From NCBI GenBank assembly GCA_020061705.1, contig JAGUXT010000009.1:1-35593 (forward strand): a stretch of 35,593 bases of DNA. Reading direction: 5' to 3'. Below the pieces are notes generated by a model. That model did no database searches, was not told where the DNA came from, and saw only the letters and a program-made list of their open reading frames with translations. Position numbers and translations under genes: made by a program. Origin of the DNA: Halothiobacillus sp. GTDB lineage: Bacteria > Pseudomonadota > Gammaproteobacteria > Halothiobacillales > Halothiobacillaceae. Positions 6,615 to 18,346 of this stretch are shown here, one piece after another (the first letter of the stretch is position 1; every line of letters begins with the position of its first letter).

Positions 6615-9107
6615 ATGCCGACAACCATATTCGCCAGAGACAAAGCCACGACCGAAGACAGCGTGCGCACTGGGCTGAATGCCTCTGATCTCAAGCAGGC
6701 GGTACTCGACCACATGGTTTACTCCTTGGCACGACCCATCGCCACGGCCGAGCCACATGACTATTTTCGCGCGCTTTCCCTCGCCGTGCGTGACAGGATG
6801 CAACATCGCTGGATGGACACGACGCATACGTATTTCAGCACCGGGAAAAAAATGGCCTGCTATCTCTCGGCAGAGTTCCTGATGGGTCCGCATCTGGGCA
6901 ACAACCTCGTCAATCTCGACATTGAACAGGCCGCGCGAACTGCGCTAACTGAGCTTGGGCAAGACTTCGACACTATACTTAACTGCGAGGAAGAGCCAGG
7001 GCTGGGTAACGGCGGTTTGGGTCGGCTTGCAGCCTGTTACATCGACTCACTGGCCTCATTGCAACGCCCGGCGATTGGCTATGGCATCCGCTATGAGTTC
7101 GGCATTTTCGATCAGGAAATCCACGACGGCTGGCAAAGCGAAGTGACCGACAAATGGCTGCATCGCGGCAACCCGTGGGAAATTGCCAAGCCCCACATTG
7201 CCTACCTGGTAAACTGGGGAGGGCATACTGAGCATTACACGGATAACTACGGTATTCGCCAGGTACGCTGGGTGCCTCAGCGCGTGGTGCGCGGCGTGGC
7301 GTATGACACACCGATTCAAGGTTACGCGGTACACACCTGCAACACGCTGCGCCTGTGGAGCGCCGAGGCGGTGGATGCTTTCGACTTTCAGGCCTTTAAT
7401 ACCGGCGACTATTATCAGGCGGTAGACGATAAAGTGGTCTCGGAAACCGTCACCAAGGTGCTATACCCCAACGACGAGCCGGATGTCGGCAAGCGTTTGC
7501 GCCTTGCTCAACAGTATTTTTTCGTCTCTTGCTCACTGCAAGACATGTTCCGCATTCTTGATCTGCGTGGCGAGCCTGTCACGCAATTTGCCGAGCATTT
7601 CGCCGTGCAACTTAACGACACGCATCCGTCCATCGGCGTGGCCGAATTAATGCGCCTGTTGCTGGATGAGCACAACTTTGAGTGGACGCAGGCGTGGGAC
7701 ATCACCGTAGCTACCTTTGGCTACACCAACCACACCCTGCTCCCCGAAGCGCTGGAAACCTGGCCCTTGCCAATGTTTGCCGAGTTGTTGCCGCGTCATC
7801 TTGAAATCATTTATGAAATCAACCGCCTGTTCCTTGACGAGTTACAGGCTCGTTTTCCAGGTGACGACGCGCGCGTCGCACGCATGTCGCTCATTGGCGA
7901 AGAAGGCGGGCGCTATGTGCGCATGGCACACCTTGCCTCTGTGGGTAGCCATGCCATTAACGGAGTTGCTGCGCTGCACACCGAGCTGCTTAAATCCAGC
8001 GTGCTGAAAGACTTTTACGAGCTATGGCCGGAGAAGTTCAGCAACAAAACCAATGGGGTCACTCCGCGACGCTTCCTGGCGCTATCAAATTCGGACTTGC
8101 GTGAATTATTGAACCGCTATTTGGGTGACACTTGGCTGACGGATATGAGCTTGCTGCGCAAAATCGAACCTATGGCCGACGATGCTGCGTTCCGTAAGGA
8201 GTGGCGTGCCATCAAAGAGCACAACAAACAACGTCTTGCCACCTACATTAAGCAAGAGACCGGGATTGAGCTTGATCCGACATGGCTATTTGACATTCAG
8301 GTCAAACGCATCCACGAGTACAAGCGCCAACATCTTAACGTGCTGCACATCGTGACCCATTACCTGCGCCTGAAAGCCAATCCGCAGCTGAGCACGCCGC
8401 CGCGCGTCTTCATCTTTGGCGGCAAGGCGGCGCCGGGATATTACATGGCCAAGCGGATTATCAAGCTGATTAACGCCATTGCCGAGACGGTAAACAACGA
8501 CTCCAGCATCAATACCCACATGAAAGTGGTATTCCTGCCCAACTTTAACGTTAAAAATGCGCACATGATTTATCCGGCGGCGGATTTGTCCGAGCAAATT
8601 TCCACGGCGGGTAAAGAGGCCTCCGGCACCGGCAATATGAAATTCATGATGAATGGAGCGCTAACCATCGGCACGCTGGACGGTGCCAATGTCGAAATCC
8701 GCGAAGAGGCCGGCGCAGAGAACTTCTTCCTGTTTGGACTGACCGCCGACGAGGTGAGCAAGCTCAAACACGATGGCTACCATCCGCATGAATTTATTGA
8801 ACACAATGCCGAATTGCGCGCAGTGCTGGATGTCATTGGCAGCGGCCATTTTTCTCATGGCGACAAGGACGTGTTCCGACCCATCGTCGAAAACCTGAGC
8901 TGGTCAGATCCTTTCCTCGTGCTGGCCGACTATGCCGCATTCATCGCCTGCCAGGAGCGTGTGGACGAGGCGTGGCAAGATACCGAGGGTTGGACGCGCA
9001 TGTCGATTCTCAACACGGCACGCAGCGGAAAGTTTTCCTCCGATCGTGCGATTGCTGAATATTGTGACGAGATTTGGGACGTTACGCCGGTCGTGGTTGA
9101 GCCCTAA
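6615..9107 (+). CDS. glgP: Glycogen/starch/maltodextrin phosphorylase
   Basis: The 830-residue product is the normal length for GT35 phosphorylases, which release glucose-1-phosphate from alpha-1,4-glucans in the cytoplasm. Visible family blocks include EEPGLGNGGLGRLAACYIDS and GYGIRYEFGIF in the N-terminal half, QLNDTHPSIGVAELMR in the middle, and the PLP site EASGTGNMKFMMNGALTIG, in which the PLP lysine is about Lys676. The ATG at 6615 is chosen because TTGGAG lies 7 bases upstream. The frame is open back to 6522, but that part runs through the inverted-repeat element and lacks family similarity. Its stop overlaps the stop of the convergent dgt gene. No other glycogen gene is nearby, so glgP and malP cannot be told apart; the substrate is inferred from the family. 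Confidence 0.95.
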   Translation: MPTTIFARDKATTEDSVRTGLNASDLKQAVLDHMVYSLARPIATAEPHDYFRALSLAVRDRMQHRWMDTTHTYFSTGKKMACYLSAEFLMGPHLGNNLVNLDIEQAARTALTELGQDFDTILNCEEEPGLGNGGLGRLAACYIDSLASLQRPAIGYGIRYEFGIFDQEIHDGWQSEVTDKWLHRGNPWEIAKPHIAYLVNWGGHTEHYTDNYGIRQVRWVPQRVVRGVAYDTPIQGYAVHTCNTLRLWSAEAVDAFDFQAFNTGDYYQAVDDKVVSETVTKVLYPNDEPDVGKRLRLAQQYFFVSCSLQDMFRILDLRGEPVTQFAEHFAVQLNDTHPSIGVAELMRLLLDEHNFEWTQAWDITVATFGYTNHTLLPEALETWPLPMFAELLPRHLEIIYEINRLFLDELQARFPGDDARVARMSLIGEEGGRYVRMAHLASVGSHAINGVAALHTELLKSSVLKDFYELWPEKFSNKTNGVTPRRFLALSNSDLRELLNRYLGDTWLTDMSLLRKIEPMADDAAFRKEWRAIKEHNKQRLATYIKQETGIELDPTWLFDIQVKRIHEYKRQHLNVLHIVTHYLRLKANPQLSTPPRVFIFGGKAAPGYYMAKRIIKLINAIAETVNNDSSINTHMKVVFLPNFNVKNAHMIYPAADLSEQISTAGKEASGTGNMKFMMNGALTIGTLDGANVEIREEAGAENFFLFGLTADEVSKLKHDGYHPHEFIEHNAELRAVLDVIGSGHFSHGDKDVFRPIVENLSWSDPFLVLADYAAFIACQERVDEAWQDTEGWTRMSILNTARSGKFSSDRAIAEYCDEIWDVTPVVVEP

Positions 9108-10588
9108 ACTGGCTTCAATGCGGCTGCACGAAAATGCGGCCGCAACTCTTCACACATCGCCACGGCGTAAGAGTCCGTCATACCGGCAATCATATCGGTG
9201 AGTAATTGCGCCTCTCTATAACGCAGCGGCATCATGTTGCGCGGCGATTCAAACACGCGGCGATAATTTTCCGACATTCGGCCATACGCATACGAGGCAA
9301 ACGGTGAACGGCGTGGAGCGTCTACTGGCGCGCCATGCTCACGATCCGTAATTGCAAACCACAGCATATCCATCAGCTCATGAATGACCTCAAAGCCGCG
9401 CAGCTCGACTTTGAGCACACTGGGGTGACGATAGACGTGGCGCTGATTGAATTGGCGCAACGTCGCAATAAACACCCCCGCCGACGAAGCTTCGAGCAGC
9501 TCGCCCACAAATACCCCGCCCAAAATGTCTTGTTGTTGACGCAACCAGGCTTCGGTAAGCGCACGCATGAGCACCCCCATAGCACGAATACGGAAGACTT
9601 GCATGGAAATATCGTTTAACTCCGCAGGCGACAAACCTGCTTCGCGATACACCACATGCTCGCGCTCAGCCTCATTGCATACCCAAGCCACGGTTGCATC
9701 CTGCCCTGCCGCATGACGTAAAAAGGCCAAAATATCGTGGAAGGACACCAGACGTTTTTTAACCGCATCCTCCGCATCCAATACGCAATAGGCGATGTCA
9801 TCACACGCTTCCAACACAAACGTCAGCGGATGGCGTTGCCCGGCTGTTAATCCGGTCGCCGCCCAGACATCTTCGATCAGACCCGCTTCCGACTGGAAAA
9901 ATCCATGCTTGCGCCGCACGGACTGCGACTTATCCACCCCATCTGAGGCCACTGGATATTTCAACAAAGCAGCCAAGGTGGCATAACTCAGATTCAAACC
10001 ATAATCGTCATTGATAATTTGCAGCTTGGTGAGCAGGCGCAAGGTTTGGGCATTCCCCTCGAAACGCAGAAAATCCAGACGCATCGCCTCTGTTAAGCCA
10101 TAGCGCGCATCAAATACATCTGCCGCATACCGCTCGAACCACGCCTGTATAGCGCGCTCGCCCTGGTGCCCAAATGGTGGGTTACCCAAATCATGCGCCA
10201 AACCCAAAGTCGCCAACAGGGTTGGTACATCTCGCGCAGCCTGTGCGCGAGATTGCGCCACAGCATGGTTAAATACCAGATCCACACCTGCGGCGCGCGC
10301 CAGATTGGCCACCTCATGTGAATGGCTTAGGCGCGTGCGTACCACATCATTGCGTTCCAATGGAAAAACCTGCGTTTTATCGGCCATGCGTCTGACCGGA
10401 GCTGCGTAAAGAATACGATCGTAATCACGCTCGATCTCGGTGCGCACCTCACCTACACCAGATAGATTCGGCCATGGCAAGGACAATGCCAACGGTTTAC
10501 CCCATGTGGAAATTGACTCTGACCCGCCACTGCGTGAGGCGCTTGCTCGCCGACGCGCAGGATTCAATAAAACCGTCCAATCAGACAT
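9104..10588 (-). CDS. dgt: Deoxyguanosinetriphosphate triphosphohydrolase (HD domain)
   Basis: The 494-residue product is close to the length of the long, Escherichia coli-type dGTPases. It carries the HD metal site, with RLSHSHEVANLAR (86-98) giving the first histidine and LAHDLGNPPFGHQGERA (130-146) the HD pair His132-Asp133. Further family blocks include EGNAQTLRLLTKLQ and CDDIAYCVLDAEDAVKK. dGTPases split dGTP into deoxyguanosine and tripolyphosphate, influencing dNTP pools and phage defence. The ATG at 10588 has GGAGGT 7-8 bases upstream, better than the in-frame start at 10612. The gene is convergent with glgP, and the stop codons overlap by 4 bases (9104-9107). The upstream leader runs into the hairpin chain at 10643-10850. 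The family assignment is firm; the exact nucleotide preference is not tested here. Confidence 0.9.
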   Translation of the reverse strand: MSDWTVLLNPARRRASASRSGGSESISTWGKPLALSLPWPNLSGVGEVRTEIERDYDRILYAAPVRRMADKTQVFPLERNDVVRTRLSHSHEVANLARAAGVDLVFNHAVAQSRAQAARDVPTLLATLGLAHDLGNPPFGHQGERAIQAWFERYAADVFDARYGLTEAMRLDFLRFEGNAQTLRLLTKLQIINDDYGLNLSYATLAALLKYPVASDGVDKSQSVRRKHGFFQSEAGLIEDVWAATGLTAGQRHPLTFVLEACDDIAYCVLDAEDAVKKRLVSFHDILAFLRHAAGQDATVAWVCNEAEREHVVYREAGLSPAELNDISMQVFRIRAMGVLMRALTEAWLRQQQDILGGVFVGELLEASSAGVFIATLRQFNQRHVYRHPSVLKVELRGFEVIHELMDMLWFAITDREHGAPVDAPRRSPFASYAYGRMSENYRRVFESPRNMMPLRYREAQLLTDMIAGMTDSYAVAMCEELRPHFRAAALKPV

Positions 10589-10642
10589 TAACCAAACCTC
10601 CATTGAACTCAACGCATGCTCAATACGCCAACCGCATGATGC

Positions 10643-10850
10643 AACTGGCTGCTGAAATACTGTATCAGCAGTCAGTTAAGGCACGTCAAGAATGACGTGC
10701 TCGCATATCATTCGCTGTAAGTGATTGATATGCGAAAGACGCGTGCAGACAAGCGCCTCACGGGTCTTGCTTACAAACCGCATGGAAGCAGTTTGTAAGC
10801 ATCTTGATAAGAGCCTGTTTGAAATCTTGCTGAACGGATGCGGCAAGATT
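10643..10850. repeat. Chain of six hairpins in the dgt-atpC intergenic region
   Basis: Between dgt and atpC there are 350 bases without a gene. Most of them are taken up by hairpins lying end to end: 10643-10655/10665-10677 (12 of 13 pairs); 10681-10688/10693-10700 (8 of 8, AGAA loop); 10701-10716/10720-10735 (one T-T mismatch and one G-U, GTA loop); 10736-10745/10759-10768 (9 of 10); 10769-10778/10791-10800 (10 of 10); 10823-10830/10843-10850 (8 of 8). The second to fifth abut with no gap. Short frames crossing the area have no family resemblance. The strand of action is unknown. Confidence 0.75.
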
Positions 10851-10879
10851 GCGAATAAGTTCTTCATGTACAGACAATA

Positions 10880-10903
10880 AAAAAAGGAGGCAGAGCCTCC
10901 TTA
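10880..10903 (-). terminator. Intrinsic terminator of the atp operon
   Basis: Read on the minus strand this is AAGGAGGC, a TCT loop, GCCTCCTT and then a run of T. The stem is 8 bp (10885-10892 with 10896-10903) and the T tract corresponds to 10880-10886. It lies about 36 bases after the atpC stop, where a rho-independent terminator of the operon is expected. Confidence 0.9.
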
Positions 10904-10938
10904 TAATCACGCTGTGCGCAACAAGAATGATTAAAGCA

Positions 10939-11379
10939 TCACTGAGACGTATGGTGAGCGCCGCCTCGAATGCTTTCAATCCACTTAAGGCGCTCTTCAG
11001 CTTCAACCGCTCCACGCAGACGGAAATAATCCGTTTCGCGTGTACCGATTTCGATCCGACTTTCAAGCGCCTTCAAACGTGCCTCTTCTTCAATCATCAC
11101 TAGCGCACGGGCATCTTCCTCACGCAGTGCGCTATCGGCCAGAATGGTAATGGCTTGTGGCTGCACCTCAACCACACCACCCGAAACGAAAAAGAGACTG
11201 ACGATGCCTTTAGCATCAGTAACGCGCACTTCCCCCGCTTTCAGTTCCGCAAGCAGCTGCGTATGACGGGGGGTGATACCCAGCTCACCCATGGTGGTTG
11301 GCACGACAACAAACGTTGCCTCGCCACCCATGACCGCATGGTCAGCGCTGACGATATCAACACGAACAGTTATGGACAT
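10939..11379 (-). CDS. atpC: F1Fo ATP synthase epsilon subunit
   Basis: The 146-residue product is typical of bacterial epsilon, which forms the central stalk with gamma and inhibits ATP hydrolysis. The N-terminal beta domain begins SITVRVDIVSADHAVMGGEA and contains GELGITPRHTQLLAELKAGE. The C-terminal helical part is rich in Glu and Arg (REEDARALVMIEEEARLKAL). AGGAG stands 6-7 bases before the ATG. It is the last gene of the operon, 26 bases after atpD, and is followed by the terminator at 10880-10903. The protein is peripheral on the cytoplasmic membrane face. Confidence 0.95.
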   Translation of the reverse strand: MSITVRVDIVSADHAVMGGEATFVVVPTTMGELGITPRHTQLLAELKAGEVRVTDAKGIVSLFFVSGGVVEVQPQAITILADSALREEDARALVMIEEEARLKALESRIEIGTRETDYFRLRGAVEAEERLKWIESIRGGAHHTSQ

Positions 11380-11405
11380 AACCGTCTCCTAATAACTTGG
11401 CCTAA

Positions 11406-12842
<1,437 letters not shown>

Positions 12843-13706
12843 TTAACCGACCGCAGCCGCGCCACTCACAATCTCCGCAATTTCTTGCGTAATCGCAGCC
12901 TGACGAGCCTTGTTGTATTTCAACTTCAATGCACTGATCAGATCACCTGCATTATCTGTCGCATTCTTCATCGCAATACGCCGCGCAGACATCTCACACG
13001 CTACGTTTTCAACAGTGGCCTGATGCACACTCGCTGCAACAAAACGCTTCAGCAGCAAATCAAGCACATCCTTCGACTCGGGCTCGTAGATATAATCCCA
13101 ATGATGCTGCTGCGCAGAGACTGTTTCAGGTGCAATAGGCAAAACGCGCACTAGGTTGGGCTTTTGAGACATGCTGTTAACAAACTCGTTGCGTGCGACC
13201 CAAACCTCGTCAATTCTGCCTGCCTCAAACGAATCAAGAAGCGTCTTGACTGCACCTTGGACTTTGACAAAACGTGGACGATCACCCAAACCGGATATTT
13301 CGGCAACAGGGTTAAACGCACCGCGCTTCACAAAAGCCGCCCCCTTGGAACCAATAACGCACACATCGATTTCGATGTTGCTTTCAGACCATGACTGCAT
13401 GTTGCGGAGAACGTGCCTGAACAGGTTAACGTTCAAACCACCACACAAGCCGCGATCCGTGGTTACAAGAATCAGCCCAACACGCTTGACTGGACGCTCA
13501 ACCATAAACGGATGAGTGTATTCAGGATGAGCTTTGCTAAGGTTGGAAATCACGACCCGAATCTTTTCAAGATAAGGCCGTGTCGCCTGCATGTTCTCTT
13601 GAGCCTTACGCATCTTGCTCGCCGCCACCATTTCCATGGCTTTGGTGATCTTGCGCGTGTTTTGCACACTCTTGATCTGCGTGCGAATCTCTTTAGTGCC
13701 GGCCAT
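12843..13706 (-). CDS. atpG: F1Fo ATP synthase gamma subunit
   Basis: The 287-residue product is the rotating central shaft of F1. It starts MAGTKEIRTQIKSVQNTRKI, with the conserved TKAMEMVAASKMRKAQ helix next, includes TDRGLCGGLN in the middle, and ends with the conserved long helix containing SARRIAMKNATDNAGDLI. An AGAGG ribosome site is present at a somewhat long spacing of 9-10 bases. It lies 15 bases after atpA on the same strand. Length and motifs are normal for the family. Confidence 0.96.
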   Translation of the reverse strand: MAGTKEIRTQIKSVQNTRKITKAMEMVAASKMRKAQENMQATRPYLEKIRVVISNLSKAHPEYTHPFMVERPVKRVGLILVTTDRGLCGGLNVNLFRHVLRNMQSWSESNIEIDVCVIGSKGAAFVKRGAFNPVAEISGLGDRPRFVKVQGAVKTLLDSFEAGRIDEVWVARNEFVNSMSQKPNLVRVLPIAPETVSAQQHHWDYIYEPESKDVLDLLLKRFVAASVHQATVENVACEMSARRIAMKNATDNAGDLISALKLKYNKARQAAITQEIAEIVSGAAAVG

Positions 13707-13721
13707 AAGGGTTTGCCTCTC

Positions 13722-15260
13722 TTACCAGACACCGTTGGCTTTGAAGGCCTGGAGGGTCTTCTTCAGTCCAGCGGAGATGTCATCATTGAGGTTACCGTTA
13801 TCACCAATGGCATCCAGAATTTCCTTGGCGTGGCTGTGCGCGTAGTTGTGCAATGCCGCTTCAAAAGAACCGATAAGAGCAACTTCGACATCATCCAAAT
13901 AACCTTCGTTGGCGGCAAACAGCGACAGCGCCATTTCACCAACCGACAGCGGCTTGAATTGCGGCTGCTTCATCAATTCGGTCACGCGCTTACCGCGCTC
14001 CAGTTGACGACGCGTCGCTTCATCAAGGTCAGATGCGAACTGCGAGAACGCCGCCAGTTCACGATACTGTGCCAAGTCGGTACGAATACCACCGGCAAAC
14101 TTCTTGATGATTTTGGTCTGAGCTGCACCCCCGACACGGGATACAGAAATACCAGGGTTGATCGCTGGGCGAATACCGGAGTTGAACAGATCCGTTTCCA
14201 GGAAGATCTGACCGTCAGTGATCGAAATCACGTTGGTCGGAACGAAGGCAGAAACGTCACCACCCTGGGTTTCAATGATCGGCAGCGCAGTCAAGGAACC
14301 AGTCTGACCCTTTACTTCACCGTTGGTAAATTGCTCTACGTAATCAGCATTCACACGCGACGCACGCTCGAGCAGACGGCTGTGCAGGTAGAACACGTCA
14401 CCAGGATAGGCTTCACGACCTGGGGGACGGCGCAGCAGCAGTGAAACTTGACGATAGGCCCAAGCTTGCTTGGTCAGATCGTCATACACGATCAACGCGT
14501 CCATACCACGGTCACGGAAGTACTCACCCATGGTGCAACCAGCGTAAGCTGCCAGATAAATCATCGAGGCAGGCTCAGATGCTCCAGCGGCAACCACTAC
14601 TGTGTATTCCATTGCGCCATTTTCTTCGAGCTTGCGCACGATGTTCGCGATGGTTGAGGCTTTTTGACCCATTGCCACATACACACAGAAGACACCCTTG
14701 CCCTTCTGGTTAATGATGGTGTCGATCGCAACAGCGGTTTTACCGGTTTGACGGTCACCAATGATCAACTCACGCTGACCACGTCCAATCGGCACCATGG
14801 CGTCAAGCGCCTTAATACCGGTCAGCAATGGCTGGTCAACGCTCTTGCGCTCGATCACACCCGGAGCAATACGCTCAATAGGTGAAGTCAGGTTTGTACC
14901 CAACTCACCCTTGCCATCCAGAGGACGACCCAAAGTGTCTACCACGCGACCCAGCAACTCCTTGCCGATGGGCACTTCTAGAATACGACCGGTGCACTTG
15001 GCCTGATCGCCTTCTTTAAGGTGAGCATAGTCACCCAAGACGATAGAACCGACACTATCGCTTTCCAGGTTCATGGCAACGCCAAATGTGTTGCCTGGAA
15101 ACTCAATCATCTCACCAAGCATAACTTCGGTAAGACCGTGAATACGCACGATACCGTCGCTTACGCTGACGACCGTGCCCACGGTGCGCGCATCCGCACC
15201 GACTTCAAAATTCTCAATCCGCTGTTTGATCAGGGAACTGATTTCAGAAGGATTAATCAT
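13722..15260 (-). CDS. atpA: F1Fo ATP synthase alpha subunit
   Basis: The 512-residue product is the regulatory nucleotide-binding subunit of F1. Motifs are the P-loop GDRQTGKT (168-175), [20 protein letters not shown], the [19 protein letters not shown] block and [14 protein letters not shown], which carries the conserved arginine that reaches the catalytic site. AAGGAG stands 9 bases before the ATG at 15260. It follows atpH by 12 bases and precedes atpG by 15. Length is standard and the C-terminal helical domain is intact. Confidence 0.97.
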   Translation of the reverse strand: MINPSEISSLIKQRIENFEVGADARTVGTVVSVSDGIVRIHGLTEVMLGEMIEFPGNTFGVAMNLESDSVGSIVLGDYAHLKEGDQAKCTGRILEVPIGKELLGRVVDTLGRPLDGKGELGTNLTSPIERIAPGVIERKSVDQPLLTGIKALDAMVPIGRGQRELIIGDRQTGKTAVAIDTIINQKGKGVFCVYVAMGQKASTIANIVRKLEENGAMEYTVVVAAGASEPASMIYLAAYAGCTMGEYFRDRGMDALIVYDDLTKQAWAYRQVSLLLRRPPGREAYPGDVFYLHSRLLERASRVNADYVEQFTNGEVKGQTGSLTALPIIETQGGDVSAFVPTNVISITDGQIFLETDLFNSGIRPAINPGISVSRVGGAAQTKIIKKFAGGIRTDLAQYRELAAFSQFASDLDEATRRQLERGKRVTELMKQPQFKPLSVGEMALSLFAANEGYLDDVEVALIGSFEAALHNYAHSHAKEILDAIGDNGNLNDDISAGLKKTLQAFKANGVW

Positions 15261-15272
15261 GAAAATAACTCC

Positions 15273-15809
15273 TTAGCGGATCACGGCGTTGGCCAGACCC
15301 TGTAAGCGACCGCGAATTGAACCATCAATGACCAAATCCCCAGCGTACACAACGGCACCACCAATCAGGGACTCATCTACGTCATTGTCTAGCGTGATGA
15401 TTTTGCCCAAGCGCTTACCTAAAGCAGATGCAAGCTGGATTTTCTCCTGCTCCTTGAGTGCCATGGCCGAAACCACGCGCACGTTCATCTGACCATCGGC
15501 TTCACGACACAGCGCAGCAAATTCTTGCGCAATCAGAGGAAGAACTTGCATGCGGCCATTCTCGGCCAACAAGCGCACAAGGTTTTCACCCTGAGTCGTG
15601 AGGCGACCTGCAGCAACCTTCAGAACCACCTCAGCCAAGCGATCACAATGAACTGCGGGTGAAGACATCAAGCGGAGCATGTCGGCATCTAGCGACACAG
15701 CAGCAAGAAAATCCAACATCTCAGACCACTTAGCGCGCTCGACTGGGGACTGCGTGACTTCAAAGCAGGCGCGCGCATAGGCACGGGCTGTTTTTGCATT
15801 TTCGGACAT
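15273..15809 (-). CDS. atpH: F1Fo ATP synthase delta subunit
   Basis: The 178-residue product is the peripheral stalk subunit that ties F1 to subunit b. It begins SENAKTARAYARACFEV, typical of delta, and ends with the conserved DVDESLIGGAVVYAGDLVID segment followed by RGRLQGL. The ATG at 15809 has AAGGGGG 7 bases upstream; an earlier in-frame start at 15878 would overlap atpF. It follows the atpF stop by 10 bases. Delta is the least conserved subunit, but the C-terminal block makes the call secure. Confidence 0.94.
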   Translation of the reverse strand: MSENAKTARAYARACFEVTQSPVERAKWSEMLDFLAAVSLDADMLRLMSSPAVHCDRLAEVVLKVAAGRLTTQGENLVRLLAENGRMQVLPLIAQEFAALCREADGQMNVRVVSAMALKEQEKIQLASALGKRLGKIITLDNDVDESLIGGAVVYAGDLVIDGSIRGRLQGLANAVIR

Positions 15810-15819
15810 AAATGCCCCC

Positions 15820-16290
15820 TTAAATGCGAGCCACGAGGTCAGCGATTGATGCCTCGTGTACCTTGGCATCCACTTCACGCTTCAAGATGCGTTCGGCACC
15901 TGTCACCGCGAGCACAGACACTTGCTTTGAAAGCTCTTGCTTGGCGCGCTCAACTTCGCGCCCAATCTCAGCTTGAGCACCCGCAATAACACGCTCAGAT
16001 TCTGCCTTGGCGTTGTTGCGCGCCTCGTCCAGGATCTCGGTGCTACGGCTATTCGCTTGAGCCAGCAACTCCGTTGCTCGCTCTTTGGCTTCTTTAATCA
16101 CTTGAACCGCACGCTCTTCAGCGAGCTTGAGCTCATGCTTACCGCGCTCTGATGCAGACAAACCGTCAGCAATACGCTGACGACGCGCTTCCATCATGCT
16201 CGATAGCGGGGCCCACAGAAATCTGTTTACCAGCCAAATCATCGCGATAAACGCAATCATCTGGGCAAACAAGGTTACCGTAATATTCAC
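15820..16290 (-). CDS. atpF: F1Fo ATP synthase subunit b
   Basis: The 156-residue product has one N-terminal membrane helix (residues about 4-27, [20 protein letters not shown]) followed by a long charged coiled coil rich in Ala, Glu, Arg and Lys. This is the usual b-subunit layout. [13 protein letters not shown] marks the start of the stalk. The start codon is GTG at 16290, supported by AAGGAGGT upstream. The protein dimerises to form the peripheral stalk. It lies between atpE and atpH. Confidence 0.94.
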   Translation of the reverse strand: MNITVTLFAQMIAFIAMIWLVNRFLWAPLSSMMEARRQRIADGLSASERGKHELKLAEERAVQVIKEAKERATELLAQANSRSTEILDEARNNAKAESERVIAGAQAEIGREVERAKQELSKQVSVLAVTGAERILKREVDAKVHEASIADLVARI

Positions 16291-16358
16291 TGCTACCTAC
16301 CTCCTTGAATGCGCACGCACAGAAATCTCAAACGATGCGTCGCATCCAATCGCCGTAA

Positions 16359-16664
<306 letters not shown>

Positions 16665-16711
16665 TTACGGATTTAAGTTGAGGGTTAATAAAAAGGGTTT
16701 AAGGGTCAAGC

Positions 16712-17614
<903 letters not shown>

Positions 17615-17633
17615 CTAACCACCACTTCCCATT

Positions 17634-17993
17634 CTAGCGACGCGCCACGAACAGGAAACCAAGCTGCGCCAAAACAAACCCGGCAAGCATAGGTTGCGGC
17701 GCTAACTTGAGCAAGCCAAAACCCACACCGAGCAGCACGATAAGCAATATAAATCGCAATACCGCACTGACAAAAAGAATCAGCATCCCTGCCTTCGGGT
17801 CACGTAAGGACACATCCTCCGCCTTACGCACGCCGCGCTTGTGCATCCAGGCGAGCACTATACTTACCATCCCGCCATACACAACAGCCATGGCATCAAA
17901 GTAGCCGGAATAAACGCCCCATCCGAGCGCCAAAACTGCAGTCAAGGCAATTTGGGCGACCATCAAACGCCGAGCCAGCTGCTCAACCTTCAT
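17634..17993 (-). CDS. atpI: ATP synthase subunit I
   Basis: The 119-residue protein has four predicted membrane helices (about 10-28, 32-50, 70-92, 97-115) with a positively charged loop MHKRGVRKAEDVSLRD. This fits AtpI, which helps assemble the c ring. Its start overlaps the end of the 72-residue AtpZ/I-like gene by 11 bases, so the two are probably coupled. The atpI family is poorly conserved, and position at the head of the operon is much of the evidence. Confidence 0.85.
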   Translation of the reverse strand: MKVEQLARRLMVAQIALTAVLALGWGVYSGYFDAMAVVYGGMVSIVLAWMHKRGVRKAEDVSLRDPKAGMLILFVSAVLRFILLIVLLGVGFGLLKLAPQPMLAGFVLAQLGFLFVARR

Positions 17994-18201
17994 TACTATC
18001 CCTGTCCTTTGCGCCCAGCAGCTTGTGTACGCGCTGAAACCCGCCGATCAAACCCAGCGCCCCGAGGCTCAACATAAAAAATGGCCGCGTATCCAGCCAA
18101 CTATCAACCAGGTACCCCAGCACTAATCCAGAAATCACCATGGAGGCAAAGATATTCCCCGCACTCACCATTAGCAGGCCGGACAAGGGATTTTTGTTCA
18201 T
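17983..18201 (-). CDS. AtpZ/AtpI-family small membrane protein, first gene of atp operon
   Basis: The 72-residue protein has two membrane helices (about 7-30 and 38-56) around the loop LDTRPFFMLSLGALG. This is the pattern of the short AtpZ/AtpI family (also annotated as a putative F0F1-ATPase subunit), with GYLVDSWL being characteristic. It overlaps atpI by 11 bases and is the first gene of the operon. Such genes are thought to aid assembly of the enzyme or act in divalent-cation handling; this one is unassigned. The ribosome site is weak. Confidence 0.78.
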   Translation of the reverse strand: MNKNPLSGLLMVSAGNIFASMVISGLVLGYLVDSWLDTRPFFMLSLGALGLIGGFQRVHKLLGAKDRDSNEG

Positions 18202-18346
18202 GTTTCGCAGTCTAACACTGAAATATTTTGCCGCTCAACTTATCCCTAAATTTCCTCGACTCAATTCTTAGCACTGCTTTGCAGGTTGCAGATGCTGCCA
18301 GGTGCTCTAATCTTCGCCCTGAGATCCCTTACTACGCAGGTTAGAC
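18202..18346. promoter_or_regulatory. Divergent promoter region between atp operon and tsdBA
   Basis: This 145-bp gap separates two oppositely directed operons, so promoters for both must lie here. On the minus strand a possible sigma-70 pair is TTGAGC (18233-18238) and TAGACT (18209-18214), 18 bases apart, but this would leave a very short leader. No convincing plus-strand promoter was found. Confidence 0.35.

Noticed and set aside
10676-11066. Small minus-strand frames running through the hairpin chain and into atpC
   Set aside because: They cross palindromes and the terminator, overlap atpC in another frame, and show no protein family pattern.
13413-14444. Plus-strand open frame of 343 codons across atpG and atpA
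   Set aside because: It is the antisense shadow of two conserved ATP synthase genes and has no recognisable domain.
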